Shown here: positions 9,248 to 18,098 of the stretch, one piece after another
Layout of the letters: the number at the start of each line of letters is the position of its first letter
How positions within the stretch are numbered: position 1 is the first letter of the stretch
NCBI RefSeq assembly: GCF_000092025.1
Contig: NC_003062.2
Span: forward strand, 494,001 to 558,000
Reading direction: 5' to 3'
DNA length: 64,000 nucleotides
Origin: Agrobacterium fabrum str. C58
Lineage (GTDB): Bacteria; Pseudomonadota; Alphaproteobacteria; Rhizobiales; Rhizobiaceae
Notes under the pieces: generated by a model
The model's input: the letters and a program-made list of their open reading frames with translations, nothing else
Told to the model about the DNA's origin: nothing
Databases searched by the model: none
Position numbers and translations under genes: made by a program

Positions 9248-9634
9248 CTAATACATAATATGCGGAGGCGCGCGGGGAACCACGCTGGCAAAGTCTCGGA
9301 AAGCTTGTGGCACGATGGCAACAGCAACAAGGGAGGCCTTGGTATTTTCGGTAATGCTGAGCGCGGGTGAGGGGAACTCCCCGTGCTGGAACCCTCGGCC
9401 GGTATCGCTGCTCCGGCAGGTGTAATCGTTGCCGCTATCGCAATCCTTATCGCGAAGGGAAAGCGAACGGCTGAGATCGACGGTCTGTAACCGCTCGAGG
9501 CGGCTAGCCTTGGAGAGTGCCTTGACGCCCGAGGGTACCTGAAAGCCGATCATGACAAGCAGACTCGCGACCACGAGACCGATGAGCACTTGCGGATGGC
9601 GCCTTGAACTGCGGCCTTTCTCCATCCGTGGCAA
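9248..9634 (-). CDS. Small hypothetical membrane-anchored protein
   Basis: 128 residues from TTG 9634, chosen because AAGGAG lies 8 nt upstream; an ATG at 9625 is the alternative. A basic N terminus (MEKGRSSRRH) is followed by one hydrophobic helix (VLIGLVVASLLVMIGFQV), then a polar domain with two cysteines in KDCDSGNDYTCRSS. This suggests a protein anchored in the inner membrane with the C terminus in the periplasm. No family recognised. It is transcribed toward phaAB with a 105-bp gap. Confidence 0.45.
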   Translation of the reverse strand: MPRMEKGRSSRRHPQVLIGLVVASLLVMIGFQVPSGVKALSKASRLERLQTVDLSRSLSLRDKDCDSGNDYTCRSSDTGRGFQHGEFPSPALSITENTKASLVAVAIVPQAFRDFASVVPRAPPHIMY

Positions 9635-9984
9635 GTTGGCATCTCCTTGGTCGAAAAGGTCTCTCTAAAGCATCACCGCTGAGCGAATATCCCGTTGATT
9701 TGTTTTAGGGGAACCCGCACGCGCTTGTCCAGCGCGCAGGCCGGAAAAACCGGCCGGAGCGTCCGATTCCTTTTCGTTTTTGCCCGTTTGCGGCAAAGTA
9801 AGGGCGACAATGGCTAAAAGCTTTTACAAATTTTACCGTTTGAGGCCGGTGCTTATGTTTCTTAACTTTCAAGCAAGGAATTAACCATAAAGATTGGTGG
9901 TATTTCCACGGCGGAATGGGGTTCCTCCCCTTCCAGGCATGACGCCGCACTGCCGTACCGGGCTCGATCCGGTATTTTCGTTTC
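9635..9984. other. Intergenic region upstream of the chemotaxis operon
   Basis: 350 nt between two divergent genes. Part is AT-rich (about 9805-9895, with AAAGCTTTTACAAATTTTACC and TTCTTAACTTTCAAGCAAGGAATTAACC) and presumably holds the che operon promoter. I cannot assign a reliable -35/-10 pair. Short frames here show no protein features. Confidence 0.45.
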
Positions 9985-11736
9985 TTGGTTCAAGAAGGTC
10001 TGGCAAGCGTCGATGCCTCATCGTCCACGATGGGTATGTTCGTTCAAAAATCCCTGGAGGGTGCTGGCGTTTTGAACCTTGGCCAATTGGCCGGGTTTTA
10101 CCGGCCATCATGTTGTTGGGGACGTCGGTTGGGGCACGATTTGCCATCAGATCAAGCGCGTAGATCGGCAGGCGGAAGCCTGGCAGGACGGTTGCGCTTT
10201 GCCGGCCTTGATGAGATGCAATCCGATTTCCTGCGCAATTATCGCGGCATGCTGGAGCCTTACGTCAAGGCCGGCCTGCGCGACGTGATGACCCGTTTCC
10301 AGTCCATGCCGGACTGTTCGCCGTCCTTCGAAAGCGAAAACCAACTCGATCGCCTGCACGATCTGCAATCCTCGCACTGGAGCGTCCTGACGGATGCGCG
10401 TTTCGATGCGCTTTATGCCGAGCGGGTGAAGGTTCTTTCCGATAATGCCGGTCGCATGGGTCTCGATCCGCGCTGGCAGATCGCTAGCCACGCCGTCGTT
10501 CTGGAGCATCTGCTCGGCGGGCTGGTGGCTGAACACGCGCCCCGCTCCATCCTGCCCGGCAACCGTAAAAAGAGCCGCGAACTGGCGGACGCCGTGAAGA
10601 ACGTCGTCCGGCTGGTGATGGTCGATACCGAGATTGCCGTGTCGCTGCGCTTCAACGAACTGCGCCTGCGCCATGGCCGCGAACTCCAGGAACAGCGCGA
10701 GAATGACCGCTCGGAAGCGGCGAATTTGCTGGGCACGGCCCTGACCGCCTTTGCCGCGGGCAATTTGCAGGCCCGCATCGGGGACGATGTGCCCGACGCT
10801 TACAGGGACGTCGCAGCCACCTTCAACACGGCGCTCGAGACGATCGGCGCGTCGCTGATAGCCGCCCAGAACGGTGTAGGCGAGGCCGAGGCGCTGAGCG
10901 CCCGCTTTGCCGATATCGGCCGCTCGATTGCGGAGCGTTCACGCCAGCAGGCCGAAGCGCTTACCGAGACCTCCCGTGCACTCCAGGTGATGATTGCGCA
11001 TGTGGCTGAAAACGGCGCCCGTATATCGGCGACGGAAAAGGCGGTTTCCAGCGCCCGCGACGCGGCCGTCGAAAGCGGGAGGGCGATCGGCGAGGCGATC
11101 GACGCCATGTCGGATATCGAACAATCAGCCGAACAGATCGGACGGATCATCGGCACCATCGACGAGATCGCCTTCCAGACCAACCTTCTCGCCCTCAATG
11201 CCGGCATCGAGGCGGCACGGGCCGGCGACAGCGGACGCGGTTTCGCCGTCGTTGCGCAGGAAGTCCGGGCATTGGCCCAGCGTTCCGCCGATGCCGCAAG
11301 AGAGATCAAGAGCCTTGTCGGCTCCACCAAAACGCAGGTCGAGGGTGGGGTGCGCATGGTGAACCGCACGCAGGAGGCCATTGGCGGGGTCGTCCGGCAG
11401 GTATCCGGGATCAACGACATGATCGCCGAGGTTTCGCGGCACACCGCCGACCACGCCGGAGAATTGCAATCGGTCGCCGGTGATATAGACGAACAGCAAC
11501 GGCAGGCCGGGCGGAATGTCGCCGACATGGGCGCCAGCGCCTCCGAGGCCGATGCGCTGCACACCGTCATTCTGGAACTCGGCCGCACCGTGCGCGCGTT
11601 CCGTATTGCCCGCCAGGAACATTTCGCTGCCGCCGCCGGTGCGGACTGGCAGCACTCATCATTTATGGCCCGTGGGGATAACCGCACGGATAACAGCCAG
11701 AATTACCAACAATTCAGACGTCAGGGAGTCATGTAA
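9985..11736 (+). CDS. icpA: Soluble globin-type chemoreceptor (IcpA-like methyl-accepting protein)
   Basis: 583 residues as drawn. The N-terminal start is uncertain: ATG 10030, ATG 10036 or TTG 10141 are alternatives, and homology is only evident from RLRFAGLDE (about residue 69). Residues about 70-230 are a globin-coupled-sensor domain, about 255-310 a linker, about 330-560 the coiled-coil signalling domain with the hairpin tip [21 protein letters not shown]. No membrane helix and no C-terminal CheR-docking pentapeptide. The expected proximal haem histidine in the (H)xRIGL motif is alanine here (A155 in NAGRMGL). It is the first gene of the che operon and overlaps cheS by one base (TAATG). 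It probably signals to CheA from the cytoplasm. Confidence 0.88.
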   Translation: MVQEGLASVDASSSTMGMFVQKSLEGAGVLNLGQLAGFYRPSCCWGRRLGHDLPSDQARRSAGGSLAGRLRFAGLDEMQSDFLRNYRGMLEPYVKAGLRDVMTRFQSMPDCSPSFESENQLDRLHDLQSSHWSVLTDARFDALYAERVKVLSDNAGRMGLDPRWQIASHAVVLEHLLGGLVAEHAPRSILPGNRKKSRELADAVKNVVRLVMVDTEIAVSLRFNELRLRHGRELQEQRENDRSEAANLLGTALTAFAAGNLQARIGDDVPDAYRDVAATFNTALETIGASLIAAQNGVGEAEALSARFADIGRSIAERSRQQAEALTETSRALQVMIAHVAENGARISATEKAVSSARDAAVESGRAIGEAIDAMSDIEQSAEQIGRIIGTIDEIAFQTNLLALNAGIEAARAGDSGRGFAVVAQEVRALAQRSADAAREIKSLVGSTKTQVEGGVRMVNRTQEAIGGVVRQVSGINDMIAEVSRHTADHAGELQSVAGDIDEQQRQAGRNVADMGASASEADALHTVILELGRTVRAFRIARQEHFAAAAGADWQHSSFMARGDNRTDNSQNYQQFRRQGVM

Positions 11737-12035
11737 TGGCAGCCAGAAAAGCAGCTGAGGCGACGCTGAAACTGTCACCGGTGCTGGATCTCAACGAAGC
11801 ATCGGCTCTGCACGGCAAGCTGATGACGCTGAGAGGAGCACCTTTGTCGGTCGATGCGTCCGAGGTGGAGCGCATTGGCGCGCTTTGCGCCCAGGTCCTC
11901 ATGGCCGGCGCGAAATCCTGGGAAGAGGATGGCAAGCCCTTCGGTTTCGCAAGGGTTTCCGATGCATTCGACAAGACCATGAAACTGATAGGCGTCGATA
12001 TCGACCATTTGCTCCCTAAGGAGATGCAAAAGTGA
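11736..12035 (+). CDS. cheS: CheS, STAS-type accessory chemotaxis protein
   Basis: 99 residues with the size and pattern of a STAS domain (VLDLNEASALHGKLMTL, LSVDASEVERIGALCAQVLMAGAKSW). It sits where rhizobial che operons carry orf2, renamed cheS in Sinorhizobium meliloti. There CheS binds CheA and speeds loss of phosphate from CheY1, which serves as a phosphate sink. Overlaps icpA (TAATG) and cheY1 (GTGA), so all three are probably coupled. Confidence 0.8.
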   Translation: MAARKAAEATLKLSPVLDLNEASALHGKLMTLRGAPLSVDASEVERIGALCAQVLMAGAKSWEEDGKPFGFARVSDAFDKTMKLIGVDIDHLLPKEMQK

Positions 12036-12397
12036 AGAAAAAAGTTCTTACCGTGGATGATTCCAGAACGATCAGGAACATGCTCCTGGTCACGCTCAAC
12101 AATGCCGGTTTCGAAACCATTCAGGCCGAAGACGGCATCGAGGGTCTCGAAGTGCTGGAACAGAGCAACCCGGATGTCATCGTAACCGACATCAACATGC
12201 CGCGTCTCGACGGTTTCGGCTTCATCGAGGGCGTGCGGCGCAACGAAAAATACCGTGCGATCCCGATCCTCGTTCTGACGACCGAAAGCGATGCGGAAAA
12301 GAAGAACCGCGCCCGCCAGGCCGGTGCGACCGGCTGGATCGTCAAGCCGTTCGACCCTGCAAAACTCATCGATGCCATTGAGCGCGTAACCGCCTGA
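12032..12397 (+). CDS. cheY1: CheY1 chemotaxis response regulator
   Basis: 121 residues, a single receiver domain. Acidic pair D9-D10, phosphorylated D53 (VIVTDINMPRLDG), conserved T/S region (LVLTTESD) and K in WIVKPFDP. GTG start overlapping the cheS stop. By position and similarity to S. meliloti it is the sink-type CheY1, which competes with CheY2 for phosphate from CheA instead of acting at the motor. Confidence 0.93.
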   Translation: MKKKVLTVDDSRTIRNMLLVTLNNAGFETIQAEDGIEGLEVLEQSNPDVIVTDINMPRLDGFGFIEGVRRNEKYRAIPILVLTTESDAEKKNRARQAGATGWIVKPFDPAKLIDAIERVTA

Positions 12398-12413
12398 TAC
12401 GGGACATTTCACG

Positions 12414-14687
12414 ATGGATATGAACGAAATCAAGGAAATCTTTTTCCAGGAGTGCGAGGAACAGCTCGCTGAACTGGAATCGGGGCTTCTTAAATTGAAT
12501 GACGGGGACCGTGATCCGGAAACCGTCAACGCCGTTTTCCGTGCCGTTCATTCCATCAAGGGCGGGGCCGGTGCCTTTGGTCTCGATGATCTCGTGGCCT
12601 TCGCCCACGTTTTTGAAACGACCCTCGACTGCGTTCGCTCCAACAAGCTGGAACCGACACAGGACGTTCTAAAAGTCATGCTGCGCTCCGCCGATGTGCT
12701 GGCGGATCTGACCAACGCGGCCAGAGACGGCGGCAGCGTCGATGAAAGCCGCACCCGTGGCCTCGTCAAGGAACTGGAAGCGCTGGCCAATGGCGAAGCC
12801 GTTCCGGCATCCGCGCCGGCTCCTGTCGCTGTTAAGGCGCCGGAACCCGTCAAGGCGCCCGCAGCACCGAAGCCGACGGATGAAAGCGGTTTCGAGCCGA
12901 TCCCGTTCTCTTTCTCCGATTTTGCCGACGAGACGACGCCGCTGATGGAGGTGCCGACCTTCCAGATTACGTTCAAGCCGCACGCCTCGCTTTATTCCAA
13001 GGGCAATGAGGCGGCACTTCTGCTACGTGATCTCTCGCGCATCGGCGACATGAGCGTCAATTGCGACATGTCCGACCTGCCGGCGCTCGACAAGCTCGAT
13101 CCCGAAGCCTCCTATCTCTCCTGGACGGTTTCCATCGCCACCGAAAAGGGTGAGGAAGGAATCCGCAGCGTCTTCGAATTCGCCGAATGGGATTGCGATC
13201 TCGAAATCACCGCAGTTGTTTCGGACGCGTCCGCGGACGAAGAAGAACTGCCGATGATCCCGGTTCCGTTCGATCTGTCTGCTCTCGATGGTGATGCGCA
13301 GGACGAACCCGCCGTCGCGACCCCCGCGATGGAAGATGCCTACGTTGCCGCAACCGTCGAAGCTGCCGTCGCGACGACGCAGATCGCCCAGAGCGTCAAT
13401 GCCGCTATCGAAAAGCGCGAGGCGGCGGCAGCGCCGGCCGCAGCGCAGGCGAACGCCAATGCCGCCGCCAATGCGAGTGCCGGCCAGACCATCCGCGTCG
13501 ACCTCGATCGCGTCGACCGCCTGATCAATCTCGTCGGCGAGCTTGTCATCAATCAGGCGATGCTGTCGCAGAGCGTCATCGAAAACGATGCGAGCGGCAC
13601 CTCCGCCGTTAATATGGGTCTGGACGAGCTGCAGCAGCTGACGCGCGAAATCCAGGACAGCGTCATGGCCATCCGCGCGCAGCCGGTGAAGCCCGTCTTC
13701 CAGCGCATGTCGCGTATCGTCCGCGAAGTCGCCGACATGATCGGCAAGCAGATCCGCCTCGTCACCGAAGGTGAGAACACGGAAGTCGACAAGACGGTCA
13801 TCGACAAGCTGGCCGAACCCCTGACCCACATGATCCGCAATGCCGTCGACCATGGCATCGAGACGCCGGAAAAGCGCGAAGCCGCGGGCAAGAACCCGGA
13901 AGGCACCATCAAGCTTTCGGCCAAGCACCGTTCGGGCCGTATCCTCATCGAGCTTCAGGACGATGGCGCCGGCATCAACCGTGAGCGCGTCCGCCAGAAG
14001 GCGATCGACAACGATCTGATTGCCGCCGATGCGAACCTGACCGACGAGGAGATCGACAATCTGATCTTCGCGCCGGGCTTCTCGACGGCAGACAAGATTT
14101 CCGACATTTCCGGCCGCGGTGTGGGCATGGATGTGGTCAAGCGTTCCATTCAGGCGCTCGGCGGCCGCATCAGCATCTCGTCGCGTCCGGGCCTCGGCTC
14201 GACCTTCACCATGAGCCTGCCGCTGACGCTTGCCGTTCTCGACGGTATGGTGGTGACCGTGGCCGGTCAGACGCTCGTCGTTCCTCTGACGGCAATCGTC
14301 GAAACCCTGCAGCCGGAAGCGAAGAACATCCACTCCTTCGGTTCCAACCAGCGGCTGATCTCCATCCGCAACTCCTTCTGCCCGCTGGTGGATGTCGGTC
14401 GTGTCCTGAACTTCCGTCCGACCCAGGCCGATCCTGTCGAAGGTGTGGCGCTTCTGGTGGAATCGGAAGGCGGCGGCCAACGTGCTCTGATGGTCGATGC
14501 GATCCAGGGCCAGCGCCAGGTCGTCATCAAATCTTTGGAAGCCAACTATACCCATGTTCCGGGCATCGCCGCCGCCACCATTCTCGGTGACGGACGTGTA
14601 GCGCTCATTCTGGATGTCGATGCCATCGTCAGCGCCTCGCGCGGACAGCCACTGAAACAGGAAATGTCACTCGCGGCGACGGGTTGA
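12414..14687 (+). CDS. cheA: CheA chemotaxis histidine kinase
   Basis: 757 residues. P1 phosphotransfer domain with H46 (VHSIKGGAGAFG); an Ala/Pro linker; a middle domain around 180-270 (FQITFKPHASLYSKGNEAALLLRDLSRIG) that looks like the P2-type docking domain of alphaproteobacteria; a second Ala-rich linker; P3 dimerisation helices (IRVDLDRVDRLINLVGEL); P4 ATPase with N box HMIRNAVDHGIE, DDGAGIN and GRGVGMDVVK; P5 CheW-like domain to the end. It phosphorylates CheY1, CheY2 and CheB. Unlike S. meliloti, no cheW follows; cheR starts 13 nt downstream. Confidence 0.96.
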   Translation: MDMNEIKEIFFQECEEQLAELESGLLKLNDGDRDPETVNAVFRAVHSIKGGAGAFGLDDLVAFAHVFETTLDCVRSNKLEPTQDVLKVMLRSADVLADLTNAARDGGSVDESRTRGLVKELEALANGEAVPASAPAPVAVKAPEPVKAPAAPKPTDESGFEPIPFSFSDFADETTPLMEVPTFQITFKPHASLYSKGNEAALLLRDLSRIGDMSVNCDMSDLPALDKLDPEASYLSWTVSIATEKGEEGIRSVFEFAEWDCDLEITAVVSDASADEEELPMIPVPFDLSALDGDAQDEPAVATPAMEDAYVAATVEAAVATTQIAQSVNAAIEKREAAAAPAAAQANANAAANASAGQTIRVDLDRVDRLINLVGELVINQAMLSQSVIENDASGTSAVNMGLDELQQLTREIQDSVMAIRAQPVKPVFQRMSRIVREVADMIGKQIRLVTEGENTEVDKTVIDKLAEPLTHMIRNAVDHGIETPEKREAAGKNPEGTIKLSAKHRSGRILIELQDDGAGINRERVRQKAIDNDLIAADANLTDEEIDNLIFAPGFSTADKISDISGRGVGMDVVKRSIQALGGRISISSRPGLGSTFTMSLPLTLAVLDGMVVTVAGQTLVVPLTAIVETLQPEAKNIHSFGSNQRLISIRNSFCPLVDVGRVLNFRPTQADPVEGVALLVESEGGGQRALMVDAIQGQRQVVIKSLEANYTHVPGIAAATILGDGRVALILDVDAIVSASRGQPLKQEMSLAATG

Positions 14688-14700
14688 AGGCGGATATCCA

Positions 14701-15609
14701 ATGGCAGCACTTAATCTCAGCGATCAGCGACAGTCTCCCGATGACGTTCTTGCCAGCGGCGAATATCCGCTGACACGGCGCGATTTGTCGGAGATCGCTG
14801 CGATGATCTATGCCGATGCGGGCATCTATCTCAACGACACCAAGGCGTCGCTGGTCTATTCCCGCCTCTCGAAACATATCCGCAATCTCGGTCTTTCCGG
14901 CTTTCGCGAATATTGCGCACTGGTGTCTTCGTCCGAAGGTGCACAGCCGCGCCGGGAAATGCTGTCGCACCTGACGACAAATTTCACCCGCTTCTTCCGC
15001 GAGAACCATCATTTCGAACATCTGCGTGACGAGGTCCTGCCGGGCCTCATCGCTCGTGCCAAGAGTGGCGGGCGTGTCCGCATCTGGTCGGCGGCCTGCT
15101 CCGACGGGCAGGAACCCTATTCGATTGCGCTGACCGTACTGGCCATGTTCCCGAATGCGGCCGATTACGATTTCAAGATTCTGGCCACCGATATCGATCC
15201 CAAGATTCTGGCGCAGGCCCGTGCCGGCGTTTACGATGACAACGCGCTTGAAACCGTGTCTCCTGCCATGCGCAAGCAATGGTTCACCGAGGTCGATGCC
15301 GGCGGTCGCCGCAAGTTCCGCATCGATGACAAGGTCAAGCGTCTCATCACCTTCAACGAGCTGAACCTGATGACGCAATGGCCCTTCAAAGGCAATTTCG
15401 ACGTCATCTTCTGCCGCAACGTCGTCATCTATTTCGACGAGCCGACGCAGGTGCGCATCTGGTCGCGTTTCGCGGGCCTGCTGCCGGAAGGCGGCCACCT
15501 CTATATCGGCCATTCCGAACGTGTGTCCGGTGACGCCAAGAACGTGTTCGACAATACCGGCATCACCACCTACCGCTTCATCGGTCACGCATCCGGGAGG
15601 AAGGCATGA
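14701..15609 (+). CDS. cheR: CheR chemoreceptor glutamate methyltransferase
   Basis: 302 residues. N-terminal helical CheR domain (about 25-85), then the SAM-dependent methyltransferase fold with [19 protein letters not shown] as the SAM-binding loop and [11 protein letters not shown] further on. It adds methyl groups to receptor glutamates for adaptation. No TPR extension. The stop overlaps cheB (ATGA). Confidence 0.95.
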   Translation: MAALNLSDQRQSPDDVLASGEYPLTRRDLSEIAAMIYADAGIYLNDTKASLVYSRLSKHIRNLGLSGFREYCALVSSSEGAQPRREMLSHLTTNFTRFFRENHHFEHLRDEVLPGLIARAKSGGRVRIWSAACSDGQEPYSIALTVLAMFPNAADYDFKILATDIDPKILAQARAGVYDDNALETVSPAMRKQWFTEVDAGGRRKFRIDDKVKRLITFNELNLMTQWPFKGNFDVIFCRNVVIYFDEPTQVRIWSRFAGLLPEGGHLYIGHSERVSGDAKNVFDNTGITTYRFIGHASGRKA

Positions 15610-16661
15610 GCGCACTCGCACGGGTCCTCGTCGTTGACGACTCCCCCACCATGCGCGGCCTGATTTCGGCCGTCCTCAAGGCCGATCCGGAAGTCGAGGT
15701 GGTCGGCCAGGCCGGCAATGCCATGGAAGCACGTGCCGCCATCAAGCAGCTCAATCCCGATGTTGTGACGCTCGACATCGAGATGCCCGAGATGAATGGC
15801 CTCGAATTTCTCGAAAAGATCATGCGCCTGCGCCCCATGCCGGTCATCATGGTCTCGTCACTGACCCATCGCGGCGCGGATGCATCGCTTGCCGCGCTTG
15901 AAATCGGCGCTTTCGACTGTGTCGGCAAGCCGGCTCCCGGTGACGCGCGCCCCTTCGGCGATCTGGCCGACAAGGTGAAGGCCGCCGCCCGTTCGCAACA
16001 TGCCGCCTACCGCGCCACCCGGCCGGAAACCGCTGCCGCACCGCAGCCGGTTCCGATGAGCGAATATCGGGCGGGTCGTAAGGTCGTCGCCATCGGCTCC
16101 TCCACCGGCGGCGTCGAAGCGCTAATCGCGGTGCTGCAGAAATTCCCGGCCAATTGCCCGCCGACAGTCATTACCCAGCACATGCCGCCGACCTTCACCA
16201 AGAGTTTCGCGGAGAGGCTGAACCGCATCTGCGCCCCCGTGGTGGAAGAGGCGACGGACGGCGCGCGCCTGCAGACCGGCAAGATCTACCTCGCGCCGGG
16301 CGGTGAGCGTCATTTACAGATCGCCAACCGGTCCGCACCCTGCTGCCGGCTTCTGGACCGCGACCCCGTCAATGGCCATCGCCCCTCCGTCGATGTGCTG
16401 TTCGATTCGGTGGCCGAGCTTGCCGGACGCAACGCCGTCGGTGTCATCTTGACCGGCATGGGCCGCGATGGCGCGGCCGGGCTTTTGAAAATGCGCCATG
16501 CCGGTGCGCGCACCGTTGGCCAGAACGAAAAAACATGTGTCGTCTATGGCATGCCCCGCGTGGCCTATGAGCTTGGCGCGGTGGAACAGCAATTGCCGTT
16601 GGCCTCCATCGGCGAAGAAATCCTGAAACTAACCACTGCCCGCAAAGAAGGTGCTGACTAA
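15606..16661 (+). CDS. cheB: CheB receptor methylesterase/deamidase
   Basis: 351 residues. Receiver domain with phosphorylated D57 ([13 protein letters not shown]), a linker about 135-155, then the methylesterase domain with catalytic S166 (GSSTGG), H192 (TQHMPP) and D288 (GMGRDGAAG). It removes methyl groups from chemoreceptors when phosphorylated by CheA. Overlaps cheR by 4 nt and shares one base with cheY2 (TAATG). Confidence 0.96.
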   Translation: MSALARVLVVDDSPTMRGLISAVLKADPEVEVVGQAGNAMEARAAIKQLNPDVVTLDIEMPEMNGLEFLEKIMRLRPMPVIMVSSLTHRGADASLAALEIGAFDCVGKPAPGDARPFGDLADKVKAAARSQHAAYRATRPETAAAPQPVPMSEYRAGRKVVAIGSSTGGVEALIAVLQKFPANCPPTVITQHMPPTFTKSFAERLNRICAPVVEEATDGARLQTGKIYLAPGGERHLQIANRSAPCCRLLDRDPVNGHRPSVDVLFDSVAELAGRNAVGVILTGMGRDGAAGLLKMRHAGARTVGQNEKTCVVYGMPRVAYELGAVEQQLPLASIGEEILKLTTARKEGAD

Positions 16662-17050
16662 TGTCTCTCGCAGAAAAGATCAAAGTTCTGATCGTTGACG
16701 ATCAGGTGACCAGCCGGCTGCTCCTCAGCGATGCGCTGACACAGCTGGGCTTCAAGCAGATCACCTCCGCTGGCGACGGCGAGCAGGGATTGAAGATCAT
16801 GGAGCAGCAGCCCCATCATCTCGTCATCTCCGACTTCAACATGCCGAAGATGGACGGCCTCGGTTTCCTGCACGCGGTGCGGGCCAACCCGACCACCAAG
16901 AAGGCCGCCTTCATCATTCTCACCGCGCAGGGTGACCGCGCGCTGGTGCAGAAGGCAGCCCAGCTCGGCGCCAACAACGTGCTGGCCAAGCCCTTCACCA
17001 TCGACAAGATGCGCGCGGCCATCGAAGCGGTTTTCGGATCGCTGAAATGA
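16661..17050 (+). CDS. cheY2: CheY2 chemotaxis response regulator
   Basis: 129 residues, single receiver domain with D13-D14, phosphorylated D58 ([13 protein letters not shown]) and K in LAKPFTIDK. In rhizobia CheY2 is the regulator that binds the motor and slows rotation, opposed by CheY1. ATGA overlap with cheD. Confidence 0.94.
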   Translation: MSLAEKIKVLIVDDQVTSRLLLSDALTQLGFKQITSAGDGEQGLKIMEQQPHHLVISDFNMPKMDGLGFLHAVRANPTTKKAAFIILTAQGDRALVQKAAQLGANNVLAKPFTIDKMRAAIEAVFGSLK

Positions 17051-17592
17051 TGGAAGCTGCGGCCAAGCGCGTACATATCATTCAGGGCGAGTATAAGGTT
17101 GTCAGCGATCCCGACGTGGTGATGACGACGATACTCGGTTCGTGCGTGGCCGCCTGTCTGAGAGACCCCGTTGCCGGCCTCGGAGGAATGAACCACTTCC
17201 TGCTGCCGGGAACGGGCAATGTGACCGGCGGAGATGCGACGCGTTATGGCGTGCATCTCATGGAGCTGCTGATCAACGGTCTCTTGAAGCAGGGCGCCCG
17301 CCGCGACCGGCTGGAAGCCAAGGTTTTCGGCGGCGCCAAGACGATCGCCAGCTTCTCGAATGTCGGCGAGCAGAACGCCATCTTTGCCATGCAGTTCCTG
17401 AAGGACGAAGGCATTCCGGTCATCAGCTCCTCCACGGGCGGGGATCATGGCCGCAAGATCGAGTTCTGGCCGGTCTCTGGACGCGCGCGTCAGCATCCGC
17501 TCAGCGGTGCGGAAACCCAGAAGACGGTTGCCATGGAAACACGTCCGGTGCCGGCACCCAAACCCGTCGCCAACGACATCGAATTTTTCTAG
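17047..17592 (+). CDS. cheD: CheD receptor glutamine deamidase
   Basis: 181 residues. The catalytic residues of CheD deamidases are visible with the expected spacing: T27, C33 in [13 protein letters not shown], and H50 in GGMNHFLLP. It converts selected receptor glutamines to glutamates. The last about 40 residues are Pro/Lys-rich and probably disordered. Confidence 0.95.
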   Translation: MMEAAAKRVHIIQGEYKVVSDPDVVMTTILGSCVAACLRDPVAGLGGMNHFLLPGTGNVTGGDATRYGVHLMELLINGLLKQGARRDRLEAKVFGGAKTIASFSNVGEQNAIFAMQFLKDEGIPVISSSTGGDHGRKIEFWPVSGRARQHPLSGAETQKTVAMETRPVPAPKPVANDIEFF

Positions 17593-17606
17593 TCACGGAG
17601 TTTCCA

Positions 17607-17990
17607 ATGCAGCTTGCAGAGCACACCGCCACCACTCCGTTCGAAGAAGCCCTGCCGGATGTACTGATGCGGGTGGTATCGGAACTGCACGACGTCGCCT
17701 ATCTCATCGAGCGCATCGAGCCGCAATTGCTTGATGTGACCAGCGGTCAATTGTCCGCCGAAGGCGTCAAGCTGTTGCAGGGCATCGACCTTGCCGTCCA
17801 GAAAACCCGTGGCCTTGCCGAATTCATCGATACCATCACCGGCTCCATCCCCGCAGACTGGTTCGTGGATGTCTCCACCGCACTCAGCCTCGTCAAGCTT
17901 GCCGAAATGCAAAAGGCGCTCGGCGCGGCCTTCCGCCACGGCCATTCCCAGCCGCTCGACAAGGCTTCCGGCGACTTCGACCTCTTCTAG
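17607..17990 (+). CDS. cheT: CheT-like chemotaxis protein with a DxxxQ motif
   Basis: 127 residues from ATG 17607, with CACGGAG upstream; the open frame runs further upstream inside cheD but that part is out of frame with CheD. The protein is largely alpha-helical and carries D61-L-A-V-Q65, the DxxxQ pattern used by CheZ phosphatases to attack phospho-CheY. It ends in an acidic, aromatic tail (KASGDFDLF) similar in style to the CheY-binding end of CheZ. It occupies the place of orf10/cheT in S. meliloti, where CheT is reported to act on phospho-CheY1 and in adaptation. Phosphatase activity here is inferred. Confidence 0.7.
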   Translation: MQLAEHTATTPFEEALPDVLMRVVSELHDVAYLIERIEPQLLDVTSGQLSAEGVKLLQGIDLAVQKTRGLAEFIDTITGSIPADWFVDVSTALSLVKLAEMQKALGAAFRHGHSQPLDKASGDFDLF

Positions 17991-18007
17991 AACATATTCC
18001 GGCCGTT

Positions 18008-18034
18008 CCTTCCTTCGCTGAATGCGGAGGAAGG
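18008..18034 (+). other. Strong RNA hairpin between cheT and fliF
   Basis: CCTTCCTTCGC (18008-18018) pairs with GCGGAGGAAGG (18024-18034) around a 5-nt loop TGAAT: 11 pairs with one G-U. No T-run follows, so it may act as a processing or stability element or a weak attenuator between the che genes and fliF instead of a classic terminator. Confidence 0.5.
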
Positions 18035-18098
18035 CAACGCTCGCGCAAGCTTCGCACCCTATTGTCACGACGGGGCCAAAAGGTCTCGGACTCTATGA

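Noticed and set aside
9705..9950. 81-residue frame upstream of the che operon
   Set aside because: No ribosome-binding site or recognisable protein; overlaps the presumed promoter region.
13023..14555. 510-residue open frame opposite cheA
   Set aside because: Antisense frame to a highly conserved kinase; rich in His, Asp, Gly and Arg without pattern.
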